From Opisthocomus hoazin (Eukaryota > Chordata > Aves > Opisthocomiformes > Opisthocomidae): a stretch of DNA of 64,000 nt. A program made the position numbers and the translations under genes. Within the stretch, counting starts at the first letter, position 1. Each line of letters starts with the position of its first letter. The stretch is taken from assembly GCF_030867145.1 (NCBI RefSeq), contig NC_134419.1, positions 71,419,403 to 71,483,402 on the forward strand, read 5' to 3'. Shown here in pieces: positions 45,501 through 58,720 of the stretch. The notes beneath the pieces are model-generated. The model was not told the DNA's origin and searched no databases. It was given only the letters and a program-made list of their open reading frames with translations.

Positions 45501-48500
45501 CTCTGTATGGTTTTCGGTAAAGGTAAAGCTACAATGGAAGGACTCTGGCATTCTTTAAAATGTTTCAGCTAAATACCCCTTAATGTTTCTGTGGTCAAAA
45601 ATACAGATGAAATTTAAAATTGTCTTTTATTATTTTCTGTGAAGAAGGGGCTTACCAAGGAGCAAATTATTCCGTAAGCAGTTCCTTTTTCTCTAAACTA
45701 CTAAAGGAATTCAGATATAAAGGCTATTCTTTTATAATGTTACATACTTCTATTGCACCTGTTACTTGGGGATGTAAAAATAATTTCCAAATGTTAATTA
45801 AGGATTCCACCCCAGTCCAGTGGTAAGCCACGAACAGATTTTCCCTGGGGAGACGGCGAGTTCGGAGGTGGCTGGCAGCGGAGCAGTACAGGGCCCTAGC
45901 GATACGGCTGGGCATGGTCTGTACCGACCTGCCTAACCTCACCCCACTGCTCTGAATCTTTCCCTCCCTTTCCCTGCCTCTTCAGTCACAAGTGATTTAT
46001 GGCAAAAATAACTTCCCGATGTGCACAGGAAAGCCCCTGCTGCATTTTAGGTTCACTGTAACATAAATGGATTTTTGCTTGTCGGTTCTCCACGGTGTAG
46101 CCACTGGTGGATCTATGAGGAGGAGGAACCCTCAGGCCAGCAGCGCTTAGGCTGATCTTGGCGTGCAGCTTTGTGCACAGGCCGCAGGGTGTGATGATGC
46201 TGTGCCATGACTCCCTCTGCGTGGTGGCGAGATTGGCTGTGCTGCGTTCTTGAGTGCCCACACCGCCTGCTTCTCTGCTTCTGAAGGTGGGCTATGTGTT
46301 GGGCAGGGGTGAGGAAAGGTCTAAGGAAAAGCTTAGCATGTAACAGCTCTGCGTATGGAAGAAGACACTTATGATCTTGAGATGCCTGGAGCATCAGGCT
46401 CCGTAAGAAAAGGTTGGAGAACTCTGGAAATGTGCAGGTGATGAAGGGTAGACTTCAGAGCTGTTCCACCAGCTTTCACCCAGCAGAATATGGAGCAGAA
46501 ACTTTGTGGCTGGAAACTTGTTCTTTGGTCTTTAACATCCTCATGGGTGGTTTCTGATGGGGTCTGACCTGGGCACCCTGAGCACCTTCTCTTCTGTCTG
46601 TGGTAGGGAGAAGGCAGAATTTCAGGCCTGTAGCAAGTTTATGTATTATCCTGGGGGAGAGGCCAAAATTCCTCCTGGTCCACTGCCAGGCTGCAGGATT
46701 GTGTCTTCTGTTCGGAAGATTAAACGTAGACTCCACAGAAGACATCTGCAAGCAGAGTTCAAAGGTCAGTCTAGCTTAGATCTCTTTTGGTTCAGGTCCT
46801 AACCTGCACTCCCTTAGCCTGCCATCGGATGCCCGGGGCTGGTGGGTGTCGCAAGGTTACACCTGGGTTTAGGCCAGTGCAGGGGGAAAGAGAGGGAAGT
46901 CCAATCGCATATGAATCGCAGAAAATAGAACTTGGATTTTTCACGTGCTCGTGGTGTGATTCCAGTTTTGCAGCCATGGGAGATGTATCACATGCAGTTC
47001 AGGTGATGAGACTAGATTTTCTGGAAGAGAGAAATTGTTTGGGTTTCATTTTATGTAATATTGGAGTGTAGCTATGCTGAGGGTTTTTGTGTCTCTACAT
47101 AGATAGCCAGAAATTGGAGATGCTGACCTGTCAACTGTACCTGGCAGTACAGTTACAGAACAATTTCTTCTTTTCTGTCAGTGACTACTACGTGCTGGCC
47201 TCGTTTCCTCCCAGCGTCTGCACAGCATGGCACGAGCAGTGTAATTCAAATCTAAATTCATGAATGTCTGTGAAAGTGCAAGTCGCACTCTTATGCGTTG
47301 CTGCTTCTCAAACATGTTAAAGCAGTTAGTTAGAAAATAAAGGGGAGGATGGAAAGAAGGTGCAGTGATGTAAGAATAGCGGAAAGCACTTTTTCCCTTC
47401 TCATCGTCTAAGAAAAAAATGTGTTAAAAGATTCTGAAAGACTGTTGAAAGCTTGCTGCTGTAGTACATGGCTTGGAAATTTTAGAGGGGGAATGTTCAT
47501 CCGTGGAGACATTGCCTGCTTCTCAGTCGGAAGAGCTGGTGTGAGCTCCGCTGCAGCAGTGGAGCAGAATCAGTTCTGTGCTCCTGCTGTACTCGGAGTA
47601 GTGGTCGAAACCATCAGTAACTTGGGATGCAAAGACAATGAAGGGCTTCAAGTGGTCGAGGAGAAAAAGCTTTCTGAATGCTTTTGAAAAACCCCAAACG
47701 TTAGCCATCACAGTGCTTTTACTAATTGGTCCCAAGCACTAACGACAGCTAACCTGTTTTGGCAGTAACTATCTCTGACCCTTCCTAGGGTGAATTCTGC
47801 CTTCAGGAGCACGCTTCCCTGCGATATCTGCTGTGGCAGTGTGATTTCCTTATCTCAGCACCTTTGGTTCATCATGGTTTCTAGCTCTCCGGTTCTTTCC
47901 TTCACCCTGCTCTGCTGTGTCTATACACAGTCTTGTCTTTTTTTTTTTTTTTTTTTCTCTTTCCCCCTGTCCTTGCTTGGCGCTGAGTTTTGCCTCTTGT
48001 TGTTGTTGTTGCTGTAGTAAGGGCCCAAACAGCTAGATTTACCCTTTCCTGTATCTCTGTGTTGCCTATTTTTGTTTTCACCTCAATGAGCACCACGCTC
48101 ATAGGTTTTCCTCTACAACGTAGGGTAGTTGACAGGGATTTTCCAGCTTTTTCTTAAATTATACTGCCCTTAGCTGTATTATTGTTATTATTTATTGCTT
48201 TTTACTTTCTCCTTATTGTAGGCTACAAAAAGAAAAACAGGGCTTCAGCAGTGATAAGCATTGCACAAATAGAGGGAGAAATTCTGTGTCAAAAAAACTG
48301 GAACTGGACTGCAAAAGATGGGGGGAAGGATGGGACCCAGCGTGTGGGTGGCACTGGTCAGTGGTGCCTAGGAAGTTTCCTGACACCTGATCTGGTGCCT
48401 TTCGACACTGTGTGCTTATACAGAGCACTCCGGTCCCTGAGGAGTGACAGGAATCATATTTGGTGAGGAGGAAAACATATTATTAGAGGAATCTTCTGAT

Positions 48501-48839
48501 ATGCACCCATGTACCTAGGGAAATGGGAGAATGAAGACAAGATGATATTCGCTCTTCATAGTGAATTCCCCCCCTGCCCCAGTTCTTTATTTCTGTCTCT
48601 TGGTATCCATTCCTCACTCTGTCTCACCATTACCTGTGGTCGTATACCGGTAAGAAGCCACCGTGGACCAGGAAGCCAAAGTACTAGATGCTGGATAAAC
48701 TCAGACCATAAAAAAAAAAATAAAAGCTCACAGTAGTAAGGTCAGAGAAAGGGAACGCAGGGTTCAGATGGCTGTGGGAGGACTGTTTCTGAAAGATATT
48801 ACTTGTGTAGTAGTTTGCAAGATGTCGGTGGGACCTGGC

Positions 48840-49030
48840 TGGCTGTAAGGACAAAGAAAGGAGGGGAACCACCTCACGGTTGGGAATGTCTGCCGGGAAG
48901 GTGGCGGCGGGTGCTGGGAAGAGGAGAGGAGCTCGAGGGAAAAGGCTGCGAGTGGGAAATGCCGACCTCTGGTTTGGCTGGAAGGGGGTGCGAGGTGTCT
49001 GTGGTGCGCCGTTGGGCTGTGACTTGGCTG
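48840..49030. other. CpG-dense patch
   Basis: A purine- and GC-rich segment with GGTGGCGGCGGG, CTCGAGG and GTGCGCCGTTGG. It stands out from its AT-rich neighbours. The meaning is unknown. Confidence 0.25.
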
Positions 49031-51799
49031 GAGTCAGGGAGATGGATTCGCCTCGCTAGTTTAGACCCAAGTCATCAACAGAAGCAGCTGAAGACTTTGT
49101 GGCTTTTGCAGACAAAAGATTGCCCAGAGACAAAGCGTTGAGGGACACGGGACCAGTAATACACCTCATGGTGACCCTCTTCTCACTTTACCTCCCTTCC
49201 AGACCTGGAGAGGGAGGTGAGCATCCTCCAAAAAATGTACGGAAGGAGCCATTGAAGATTAAAGGAATACTACTTCCCCCTTTCTCCTTGTCTTCTTCAC
49301 TGCTTTAATTTGTTTTCAGTTCTTCCTTGCCAACTCACTACTTCTTCCAGGAGTTCCTGTTGCCTCCTGAATGCTGTCGCTTCTAGCTCTTCCCTTTCCC
49401 TCGTGTCTCTTACCTGCTCTCTTGCTGGCACCTACCTCTTTCCAGTCTCACTTTTCCTTCTTTGAATCACTTCCCGAGAGTTTTATCTGTGCCTTTTCCC
49501 TGCTTGCAGACTGGGGAAGGTGGGGGCAGCTTACTTTAAGCAAAAGAAGTGTCTGTATAGGTATCTTCACTCTCTGAAAAGCAGAAGCAGTTGAATCGTC
49601 GTTTGTGAGGCTCCTTAGCTCGGCTGATGCACGGCAGCTTGCTGTGGCAGGGTGTTACAGAGAGCTGTAGTCTTAAATTCTGAGTTAGAGATGTCAGCAG
49701 CGGTTACCAGGGAAACTTCTAAAATTACACTGGCAGTATCTCCGCTCAAATACTGTATCAGATCTTTGGGAAATGGCACCAAGTGAACAGGCATAGACTG
49801 GGAAAGGGGCACGGTGTAAGACTCAGGGATGCTTTACATAGAAGTAAAATAAAGATCCTGAAAGCTTCAGGAGGACACAGGGTCTCTAGCTCTGCAATCC
49901 TAAACCAGGAAAACAGCGTGAATGAAGTACACCACATTGGTTCTGTTAAAATTTCATACAGACAATAGCTGTAACGGGATTGTGTTCGTTAACCTCCATT
50001 TGGGGTTTTGTTTTTCAATGCTAAGAAGAGTTGCTTCTAACAGGTAATTCACAATAATTGTAACTTCTTACTAGAAACTAATGGGAGAGGATGCCCTGCG
50101 CTCTGCCACCCCTCAGCTCCCCCAACAAGGTAAGAGTGTAGGCACGTATCCATGCATATTTAAATGCATGCTAATCAGATAGAACATTTGGATTAAAGCA
50201 AAAGTCAGAAACCTGTAAAAGGGAGCGTTCCACCCGCACTTGAACAGGCTCTGTACCTGAACGCTGCAATACCTTCGCTGGCTGAGTAGGGCTGAGTCAC
50301 AAGCAGCTGGAGATTGGGAGGATATTTTAATCACTACACATTTTCCTTATCCTGGTTCTCTTTTTTGGCGATTCGTCGTTGTCAGAGGGTGGTCAAAGGT
50401 CATTTATCAGGCTCGATGGTCTTGGGTCCAACCTGACACAGCCGTGTTTATAGAGGGACAAATCTCTGTTCTTCCTGGAGCCGTCAGTCCACTGCTCCGT
50501 GGAAGGACTGGCCGGTTATCCTGTGCTCGTGGACCTGCCGCCCTAATGGGAATTTGTCCATGGCTGGACTTGAGCTACAAATACCATTTCTCACGTATTA
50601 CATGTCTAAGTTGCACATATTTTATTATTGTCTTCACTCATACAAGTCTCTGCTTTAACATATGAGCCATACTGAGTAGAAAGGTGTATATTTCACGTTA
50701 TTGACTAACACAGATGTTTGTGTGTATAAGGCAACTTTGCTTTCATAAGACACTGTCTGGCTAGGTAAGCCACAAGTATTTATCATCTGATAACAAATGT
50801 TGTTGGATCAGCCTCCTGATTCAATAGCTTTTGTGGAAAGTACAGTTACATTTTAATACAGGCTAAAAATATCTCTTCTTGCATGGTGCTGACTGCAGCG
50901 TATCGATGTCTTAATGGGCTGACTTTTGCCACTTTTGCACAAGTGCTCTAAGAACATGTTCTAAGCATGTGAGGAATGTGCACAGGAATAGGGTCCGTAT
51001 ACATGTAGTGACAGGTAAGTGGCCAGCCTCAGAACTTGGGAATATGCTGCTGTGAGATGCTGATGGCTATGCTGAATTCAGACCATGAAGAGTGCAAGTA
51101 ATTAATCACCATATGATTAATCGAAAGCTCATCGTGCTCTGGATGTTACGCATGAAACAAAAAGTGCCTTAAGTAGCAAATTCCTTTGGGGTTGTAAGGA
51201 AGGTATCTGAGCTGCTGCAACATGAAGAACAGCGGTGCTGCTGCTGAGAAGAGATGGGCGGCTGCTCCGCCTGACAGTGCTGCTGTAGGAGCGGGGGTAG
51301 ATGGTGCTCTGCTTACCATGGATGTCCTGATATAGGAGAGTGACTTTTCTTTAAACCCTAATGATCGTTGAAGGTAGTATCCATTCAAAATTATCAATAA
51401 AATATCAGACTCTAAGTTCACCTGCACAGAATTTTGTTTCTTTGGTTTTTAGTATGATGGGACCTGCTGGCAGAGAGCGTTCATGGCAGCTACTCCTGCG
51501 GAGCTGGCAGGAGGAAGGCTCCGAAGGTGAGCAGTGAGGTATGGTGAAAGCAGCTTGTGGTTGTAGGACCAGCTTCAGGAGTACGTGGCAACCTCCTGAT
51601 ACCATGTCTTTGTGCTTCCTATTGTTTCACCAGGAATACTATTTTTTTTAAATTGTTCTTGATGTGAGAAGCCAGCGTCCTGAAAACTTCAGCGTTTGGA
51701 GTCATGTACGTGCTGAAGGGGTGTTACAGTCGTCTTTATTATTTCTGTAGCAGAAAGCTACTAAGGAGATAGCACAGCTCCCTTCCTGAGGAGCAGAGC

Positions 51800-52010
51800 T
51801 GACGCACAGATCGGCAGTTCTGAGGAGCTGGGGGAACACGTACTGCGACGTTGAGCCGCTAGCCCTTCGGCTCGGCCACCTGCAGCCCGCCGTGCCGGGG
51901 CAGGGGCAGGCGTGGAGCCCGCGCTGGCGGGCTGCGGTGGGCTGCTGGTGGGAGCAGGCAGAGCTGCCCGGCAGCGCGTCGCCTGGCCCTGCGCTTTCTC
52001 AACCCACCAT
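51800..52010. other. CpG-dense patch, possible small CpG island
   Basis: Roughly two dozen CpGs by eye in about 210 bases, including GAGCCGCTAGCCC, CAGCCCGCCGTGCCGGGG and GGCAGCGCGTCGCC. This is far above the surrounding sequence. A 78-codon plus-strand frame (51892-52128) starts inside it but has no family likeness and leads to no splice-supported exon. It could be an orphan CpG island marking an enhancer or a non-coding transcript start upstream of the expected ATRNL1. Confidence 0.4.
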
Positions 52011-55000
52011 GGCTCGTGATGTCTCCTTGCTTAGGTGTGGGGCAAAGGCAATGAAAGTGAAAAAGTCCTTTTCCCCCGAGAAGGAAAACTGTACTTTAGA
52101 GAGAGAAGTGAAGAATGTTTTTCCCTAGCTCCCCAGAAAACCCTGCAGGAGATGTAGGGGTGTTCAGCATCACGTGCGGTTTTTTTCTCACTCATAAACT
52201 GTATTTTAAGCATAGTTATTTACAGTACTCTGGTGTAGACAATATGAAAACTTGGAGCTCTTAATTTCAATCCTACTTTTGTTCCTTGATCCTCACAAAG
52301 ATGCGGAGAAAGGCTGAGAAAATACGGGTGAGTATATTCTAAGATATTCCCGTTTCTTTAGGGTAATGTTTAATGATCAGTCAGTGACTGAATTTACATA
52401 CATTAAATATTTATTTTTCTTCTGTAGAGCTGAATGGGGAAATGTGCTCACATTCCTGCCAGATCATTAATTGGATGACTGTGGATGATTAGGGTATTTC
52501 TGAAGCAGCGGTTTTATCTGTGGTACTTGTCTCATTAAGGATTTTACTGTTTGTATTCCAGAAGTCATGAATTCTCCGGCTGGGGCTTTGATAAATTGTC
52601 ATTTCGTATGCTTGAATTGTAACTTTATTACCTCTGAGTAATAAAAACTGTCAGTTTTCTTTTTTTTTTTTTTAACATTTTTACAGCACAGATTTCTGTT
52701 CATTTTCAGTGTTTGCAAAATCAAGATTTTGTTGAAATCAGTGGGTTTCTACTAGCTGATATGACTGCAGAAACAAGACTATAAACCTGTGGGATATGTG
52801 TGATTTCTTACGGCTTTCTTAAATTTCCACGCTCAGGTTTCTGGTGGGGGTGTTTTCTCAAACCTCTTGTTGCCACACTCGAACTAGGACCGTTCTTGAC
52901 AGGCTCGAGGTGGCCTTGGCTTTTTTTCAGGGGATCAAAACTCAGGTGGTGACTGGCAGCCACGGCAATAAATCCTTTCTTCCTCCTGTTATTGAGTGGT
53001 CTGATGCCAGCACAAATCTCTGTTTCCCATCTGGCCCTGGGATGCTTATGGGGAGCACCTCGTCTGTGCTGGGCTGAATTCTGCCCCAGACACGGTCCCC
53101 TCCACCACTAAAAGGATCAGCTTTTGTTAGGGAAGGTAGACTTGAGCAGCTCACCCTACTAAAGTTGTATTTAAGGTCATCCCATGTCCTGTCTGGGTTT
53201 CTTTTTCCCCCCATAGGACAAGGATTCCCTTCCAAATTGCTTCCTTACGCCTGCCCTACCCCCAGTCACAACGCTGGCAGCTGCATTTGTTCTGCTGCCC
53301 TCTGCTTTCCAGACTCTCCTCTTTGTTTTTTCTGGGGATATCGCTCCTCAAGAACTCTTTTCTTTGTCACAGCTGAGCTGTGACATCTGTTTAGCCCAGG
53401 AGAAAGGAGCTGAGCTTGCATAAGGTGTGCGAAAAAGGATCTTCCTGTCCCGGAGGATCAGGGCTCAGCAAACGAATCACACATTTCTTCTCAGGAGAGC
53501 TATTTTATCATCTGTTTATTTTTAAGTTCTGCCCCAGCTTCATTTCAGGAGCTTAAGAAATACCTTAACTCTTTCACTTCAGCTTGGGTGGAAAATAATA
53601 TTCAAATAACACGCAGGTGCTAAATCTCCCCACTTTTTTTTTTTTTTTTTTGCGAAAAGCCCTTAGATATTGAAATATTGAACTCTTCAGAGAAGATGAT
53701 TTATTAGAACTGGAACTGAGCATTATTCTGATGATGTCACCCTTAAGTGTGCACCCTTTGCCACTCTGAATGTTGCTGCATAGCCTAAATACCACTTTAA
53801 AAATGAAGCTAATGTTGAGTCTTTGAAAGAATTTTCCCTATCAGAATTTTAAATATAGATAAATGAACATATGATGTGCTAAGTCGTCGTCTTGTTGTTG
53901 TCGAAGTTTGGATAATCTTAATTGTTTGCTTAGTTATGACTGGTTGTTGTTCTTGGCATGTTAACGATATTTATATATGGAGCACCCTAAGGAGGCTTTG
54001 TAGCCAAAATATTTGAAGACATAAATGGTCAAAGTGGCTGTTCTAAAAGCTCAGTTTAGAGTTACATTAATGACATCTGTAGTCAGTCACTTCTGAGGTC
54101 ACAGCGTGGCAGGTTTGCTTATTTCTTGATAGCCATGAGCAGTCTGTTTAATGACTGCTGCTTTTGTGTGGAGGAAAAAAGAAGAATCGAAGACTGATTC
54201 TTTGGCACTTTCATCTTTAAAAATATTTAATATTGATGTATCAGAGTGAAAACTTCCTTAAGGTAATGACAACTGAAATAATTCAAAATATTCCTGCAAG
54301 AGGTAAGCTGTCAGACTGACGGTCCGCTTTTGAGTATCGCGTTCTCCTTAACCTGCCCATCCCCCTGCTTCTTTCTTGATTTGTCTGCCTTGAAGCTTTT
54401 AACTCATGAATCTCTCCCTTACCTGTAAGGTTTGATGTAATTTTTTCTTTATGAAACAAAGGTTATTTGTAGGGTGGGTTTTTTTCTGCAGCGAAAGAAT
54501 TATTATTTACCTGAGGCAATGAAGCACTCCACATTTACAGAGTTAGCCTTAATAGCAAGATTTTTCCTCTTAGATATACGGTAGGGTATGCCCATTCAAT
54601 TTTATATTTATTTGTGAAATATAACAGCATAGGAGGCTCAAACATCTAACTAAACCAAATAATTTGCTCTTGCGTTGATTAGTTTGTTAGATCATTTTTA
54701 GTGTGGTAAGATACGTACAGAGGAAATCTAGCCTCAGTGTGTTCCTTTTCAGCATAATCTACTGAATCAGTAGTCTCTACAAATAGTTTTAAAGCTAAAG
54801 TACACATTCGTGGACCTACTGTTATTAGGCAGTGGTTTTCAGTGCCTAAATTATGAAATGCATCTCACTGATTTTTGAGTAGAGCGACTGATCTCAGTGA
54901 AGGTGCCTCCAGGAAAGTTGTGAGCTATTTTTTTGGTCTTCAAATATTACATTGTCTGAGCCTGAGTAGTCTATTTATTTTGGTAGAATCAGGTGAGTTT

Positions 55001-58000
55001 ATGCTGATTTATGCATCTAAATGTAATGTTAACTTTGTGTATATGGAATTGACAAATTCATCATTACTTTATATGCATAGCTATGTAGATACGGATATAC
55101 ACATGAAAATGAACCACTAATAGATTAACATCATGTTGCCTACTGAAAAATTATAAAGAAAACCCTTGGAGCCTATTAACAGAATGTTTAATGGCAGAGA
55201 TCAAAACTGTCGTCTGCTCTGCCATGGTGTCCTGATGCCAGCAAGGCCAGATTTACAGTAGGTGATACAATAACACCGATGCAAATCTGTACAAGGTACA
55301 GTGCGATCATTTTTACTGTCTGAATGAACAAAAGAAGCACTGGTTTCAAGGGACTTTGTTTTAACTTGTGCATACATTTTTTTTTGCAATTTAAAACCTT
55401 TATTTGACAAAGCCTCACTTCAGCGTACGTTAAAGAGTTTGACAAGACAGTGGAGTTAATCCAAAACGCCGGCTCCGGCGTGCATACAAAATCTGAGCAA
55501 TAAGTGGTGCTTCAGCCCCTGCGGCAGCATTGCTGTGGGAGCTCTGTTCTTCTAAGGGTACCAGACAAAAAGAAAAGGCGAGCCAGTGGCAAGAGGTAGC
55601 ATCCTTTTCAGATTTTTAGACCAATGGATACAGAAATAGATCTGAGGCCTGACAGCTTGCCAGTTTTCTTCCCTTTATCAGCTTGCCTATCCTTAGTCTC
55701 TAGAAGTTGATGTTGAAGAAAAAGCAAAAGCTGAAGAGCCCCGCTACGTTTTATCATGGAGACATGTGCCCGTGGACGAGAGTGTTCACGGGAGGCTCTG
55801 ACGGTTTGGTCAGCGCTAAGCAGGTTGTTCCTGTGCAGAAGGCTGGAAACCAGAGGGCAGAATGGGACCCTGTGTCTTTAGTAAGGTAGTAGTACTTACT
55901 AATACTTGAAAACCAAGCTGTAACGACTCTAGTCTACAAAGTGAAAATGAAAGGTATGCTATAAAATCTCTGAATTCTGCTACTTCTAGGAAAGCTAACA
56001 TCTAGCCTCGTCCCCGCATCGTAATGCCTGTATCCTAAATCAGGTACCTTTCCCAACACGGTCGCTTTCATTTCTTTCCCTGGAAATATTCACCATTTAA
56101 GATGCATGTTGTTTTTAGAAAAAAAGTGGTTTATTCTGCATGTCTCTTGGAAAAGGTAATACAGTAGATTAAATCCACATTTTCCTCCTTTTTAATTTTA
56201 ATGCTTGGTCAGGGCACATTAATGTTCCTGTACCATTGCTTAATGGTTTTGCCTGTTTCTAAAGAGGCCAGAGAGAAATACCTTTCCTTCTGCTCAATTT
56301 TCAGAACTTCTTTTTGTATCCCCTGTGTATTATCTCAGATGATGGCACACACTTTTTGTTCTGTTTTCAGCTTGTGCTCTTCCTGAAAGCAACGTTCTGC
56401 ACTGCACGTCGCTCTGTAATCTTCTTAAGTCATCATTTCACTTGCACTGTAAATAGAAATCCATTTGTGTAATTAATGATTTTGTTATTACAGGAACTTT
56501 TTTCTCTAATTTCTCTTATGCATAGATGTCAAACATGCCGTCTTTAGCCTGGAGCTATCCCACATAACATGTTTAGGGGTCTGCTTCTTGTTGAAGACAA
56601 AGTTGAGGCTTTCAGGTGAGGAGCGACGTTTTTGACCTTATACTTATGAGAAAGCTTTTTCTGAAAGTGGAAATCAAACAGCTGAGCATCAGTGTTTGCC
56701 CAGGCCAAGGTCTCTGAGGGAGTATGAACTTCCCGGACCCGTTACTCCTATCTAGGAGTTAATGCCCAGATGTAGTGTACAGACCAGCAATCTGTTAACT
56801 CTATGCTTACAAGTGTAGCAAAGCACAAGTTGCAAAGCTCAAGTGAAGGGAAGGAGCACAGAGGGCATCAGCAACTGTCTCTTGGAAGAAAAAGAAAAGA
56901 CATGGAAGAGGCTACAGAAAAGTAATCCCAAAAAGGAGGAGATTTTTTTTTTTTAACTGAATCATGCTGAGTGCAAGAACACAACACTAGAAAACTCGCA
57001 TTGTCAGTATGTGCTTGTAATTAAGAGAGTATCTCTAAAGAGTGGTTTATATCTGACCTTCACTCTTTGTGTCAATCTTTGCCTGACAAGAGAGCGCTTT
57101 CTGCTGCTGCCAAATGACCCCACAGCATCTTCAGGTCTTATCTTGGCACATCAACTTTCACCAAACATGGAATCTGGCTCTTTGATAGAATAACCCAGCT
57201 AGGCTCTTTAATAAGAGGAAACATGCACAGTCTCTGCCCCAAACTTTCTTCTTCCTTAGCCATATCTAAAGCAGTCTAGAATATCTCTAAATTGAGGTGG
57301 GAAAAGATGAAAGTAATTCCAACTTTTCTCTGGAACTGTTCATTGGTAGGCTTTCATTGATACTTCCAGCAAGACGGGAGAACTCTCCTTATTCCCTCTA
57401 AAATAGGAAAGTTGTTTCAGGAAGGACAATTTTTAATTCTCTACCTGCTGTAAGGAAAACATATCTGTGGTTTTCTCTTGGATCATAAGTCACGTAACTG
57501 ATTGAAATGCATGCATTTTTTCAGTACACTGGTACTTCATTTCTTTAGAGTTCCCATATCTGAATTTGATATTTTGTATTAAAAAGGAATTACCCCAAAC
57601 CCTTCATTATAGTGAAAAACCAGAACCTGCGAGATGCCAGACACTGAGGTAACCATACTGCTTTATGACCCTGTCTTGCCCTTTACAAAAGCCAGCTTAA
57701 GTTGGTTAGAACTGCCTGTGATTGCTCATCTTTTCTCGTCATTACTTCCTGCATGCACATAGCAGAAGAAAAGTCTTGTGCCAAAGAAGATTAATGAAAA
57801 TCTACATTACACTTCATTCAAAGCATCTGCCTGCTTTGGAAGTCATGCACTGGCACACATACTAATTAGAGCAGAACAAAATGTGCCTTTTTTTTTTTTT
57901 CTTTTGAGGAGGAAATTGAAAACCAAGAAGCTATTTTCTCCCTAATTTTTTTAAATGGTCACACCAGCTGTGCACATTAAATATCTCATCTGCAGTGTGC

Positions 58001-58487
58001 ATTTTCTAACCGAGACTGCCGCAGGGGTTAAATTAATAATTCCACTTTCTCAGAAAAAGCACAATACAACAATCATCCTTGAAAAGGGAGAAATCTACTT
58101 TTCTACAAATGACAAAGTCAAAATGATCACTAAAAATATGTCTGCACCCTGAAAGAACCCACTGATGCTTTTGCACATAGCGCTATACACTAGCTGCTGA
58201 CTAAGGGGGAAAACAGATGGTATACTCTGACTAATTTTTGTGGTGGGAATAAAGCACAGGTACTAATATGCCTATTAGCAGAGAGGACTGTTGAGGAATT
58301 TCCTGAAATTGTGGAATGAATCGTGCAGTGATGCGCACTCATCCTGAACTGATTTTCCTGCCACGTGGCTGGGAGGGGAGGGAGGGGGAGGACAGCAACT
58401 GAGTGGATGAGAAAGTAAAGTTGCTTAAGTTGCAGGTGCTGCATTGGGACAAGCACTCCCTGTCCCTTTGCCTGCCTGCTGGTTGCA
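52011..58487. other. AT-rich intergenic DNA, transposon-poor
   Basis: No gene and no named repeat, apart from T-runs at about 52660-52673, 53634-53651 and 57883-57900. Segments such as 57900-58150 keep a non-repetitive, TF-site-like texture often seen in conserved non-coding DNA. Conservation cannot be judged from one sequence. Confidence 0.5.
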
Positions 58488-58720
58488 CAGAATCACAGAA
58501 TGTTGGGGGTTGGAAGGGACCTCTGTGGGTCACCCGGCCCAACCCCCCTGCCGAAGCAGGGTGACCTACAGCAGGCTGCACAGGACCATGTCCAGGCGGG
58601 TCTTGAATATCTCCAGAGAAGGAGACTCCACAACCTCCCTGGGCAGCCTGTGCCAGTGCTCCGTCACCCTCAGAGGGAGCTTGTTCAGATGGAACTTCCT
58701 CTGCTTCAGTTTGTGCATGT
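58488..58720 (-). mobile_element. CR1 LINE 3' fragment
   Basis: In plus orientation it opens CACAGAATCACAGAATG, then GGGGTTGGAAGGGACCTCTG, and ends in GGAACTTCCTCTGCTTCAG, so the element is on the minus strand. The minus-strand translation includes [20 protein letters not shown], the ORF2 C-terminus. It matches the same subfamily as the two copies in TRUB1 intron 3. There is a short internal loss near 58677 where KKFF(L/P) codons are missing. Confidence 0.92.

Larger units (their letters stand above)
39284..51799. other. Intergenic DNA downstream of TRUB1, no gene seen
   Basis: About 12.5 kb without a recognisable gene or sizeable transposon. It includes a T-run at 47938-47956, a short (TTG)n at about 47997-48011, and CpG-dense patches at 42240-42520 and 48840-49030. 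A weak CR1-tail likeness lies at about 50395-50440 (GGCTCGATGGTCTTGGGTCC). All open frames here are below 125 codons and none resembles a known family. Confidence 0.5.

Noticed and set aside
46191-46260. GTGATGATG followed by a distant CTGA-like end, as in a C/D-box snoRNA
   Set aside because: No matching terminal stem or properly spaced D box, and not in a host-gene intron.
50395-50440. Possible short CR1 tail
   Set aside because: Only about 25 bases resemble the CR1 3' UTR and the terminal repeat is absent. Noted in the region entry but not called.
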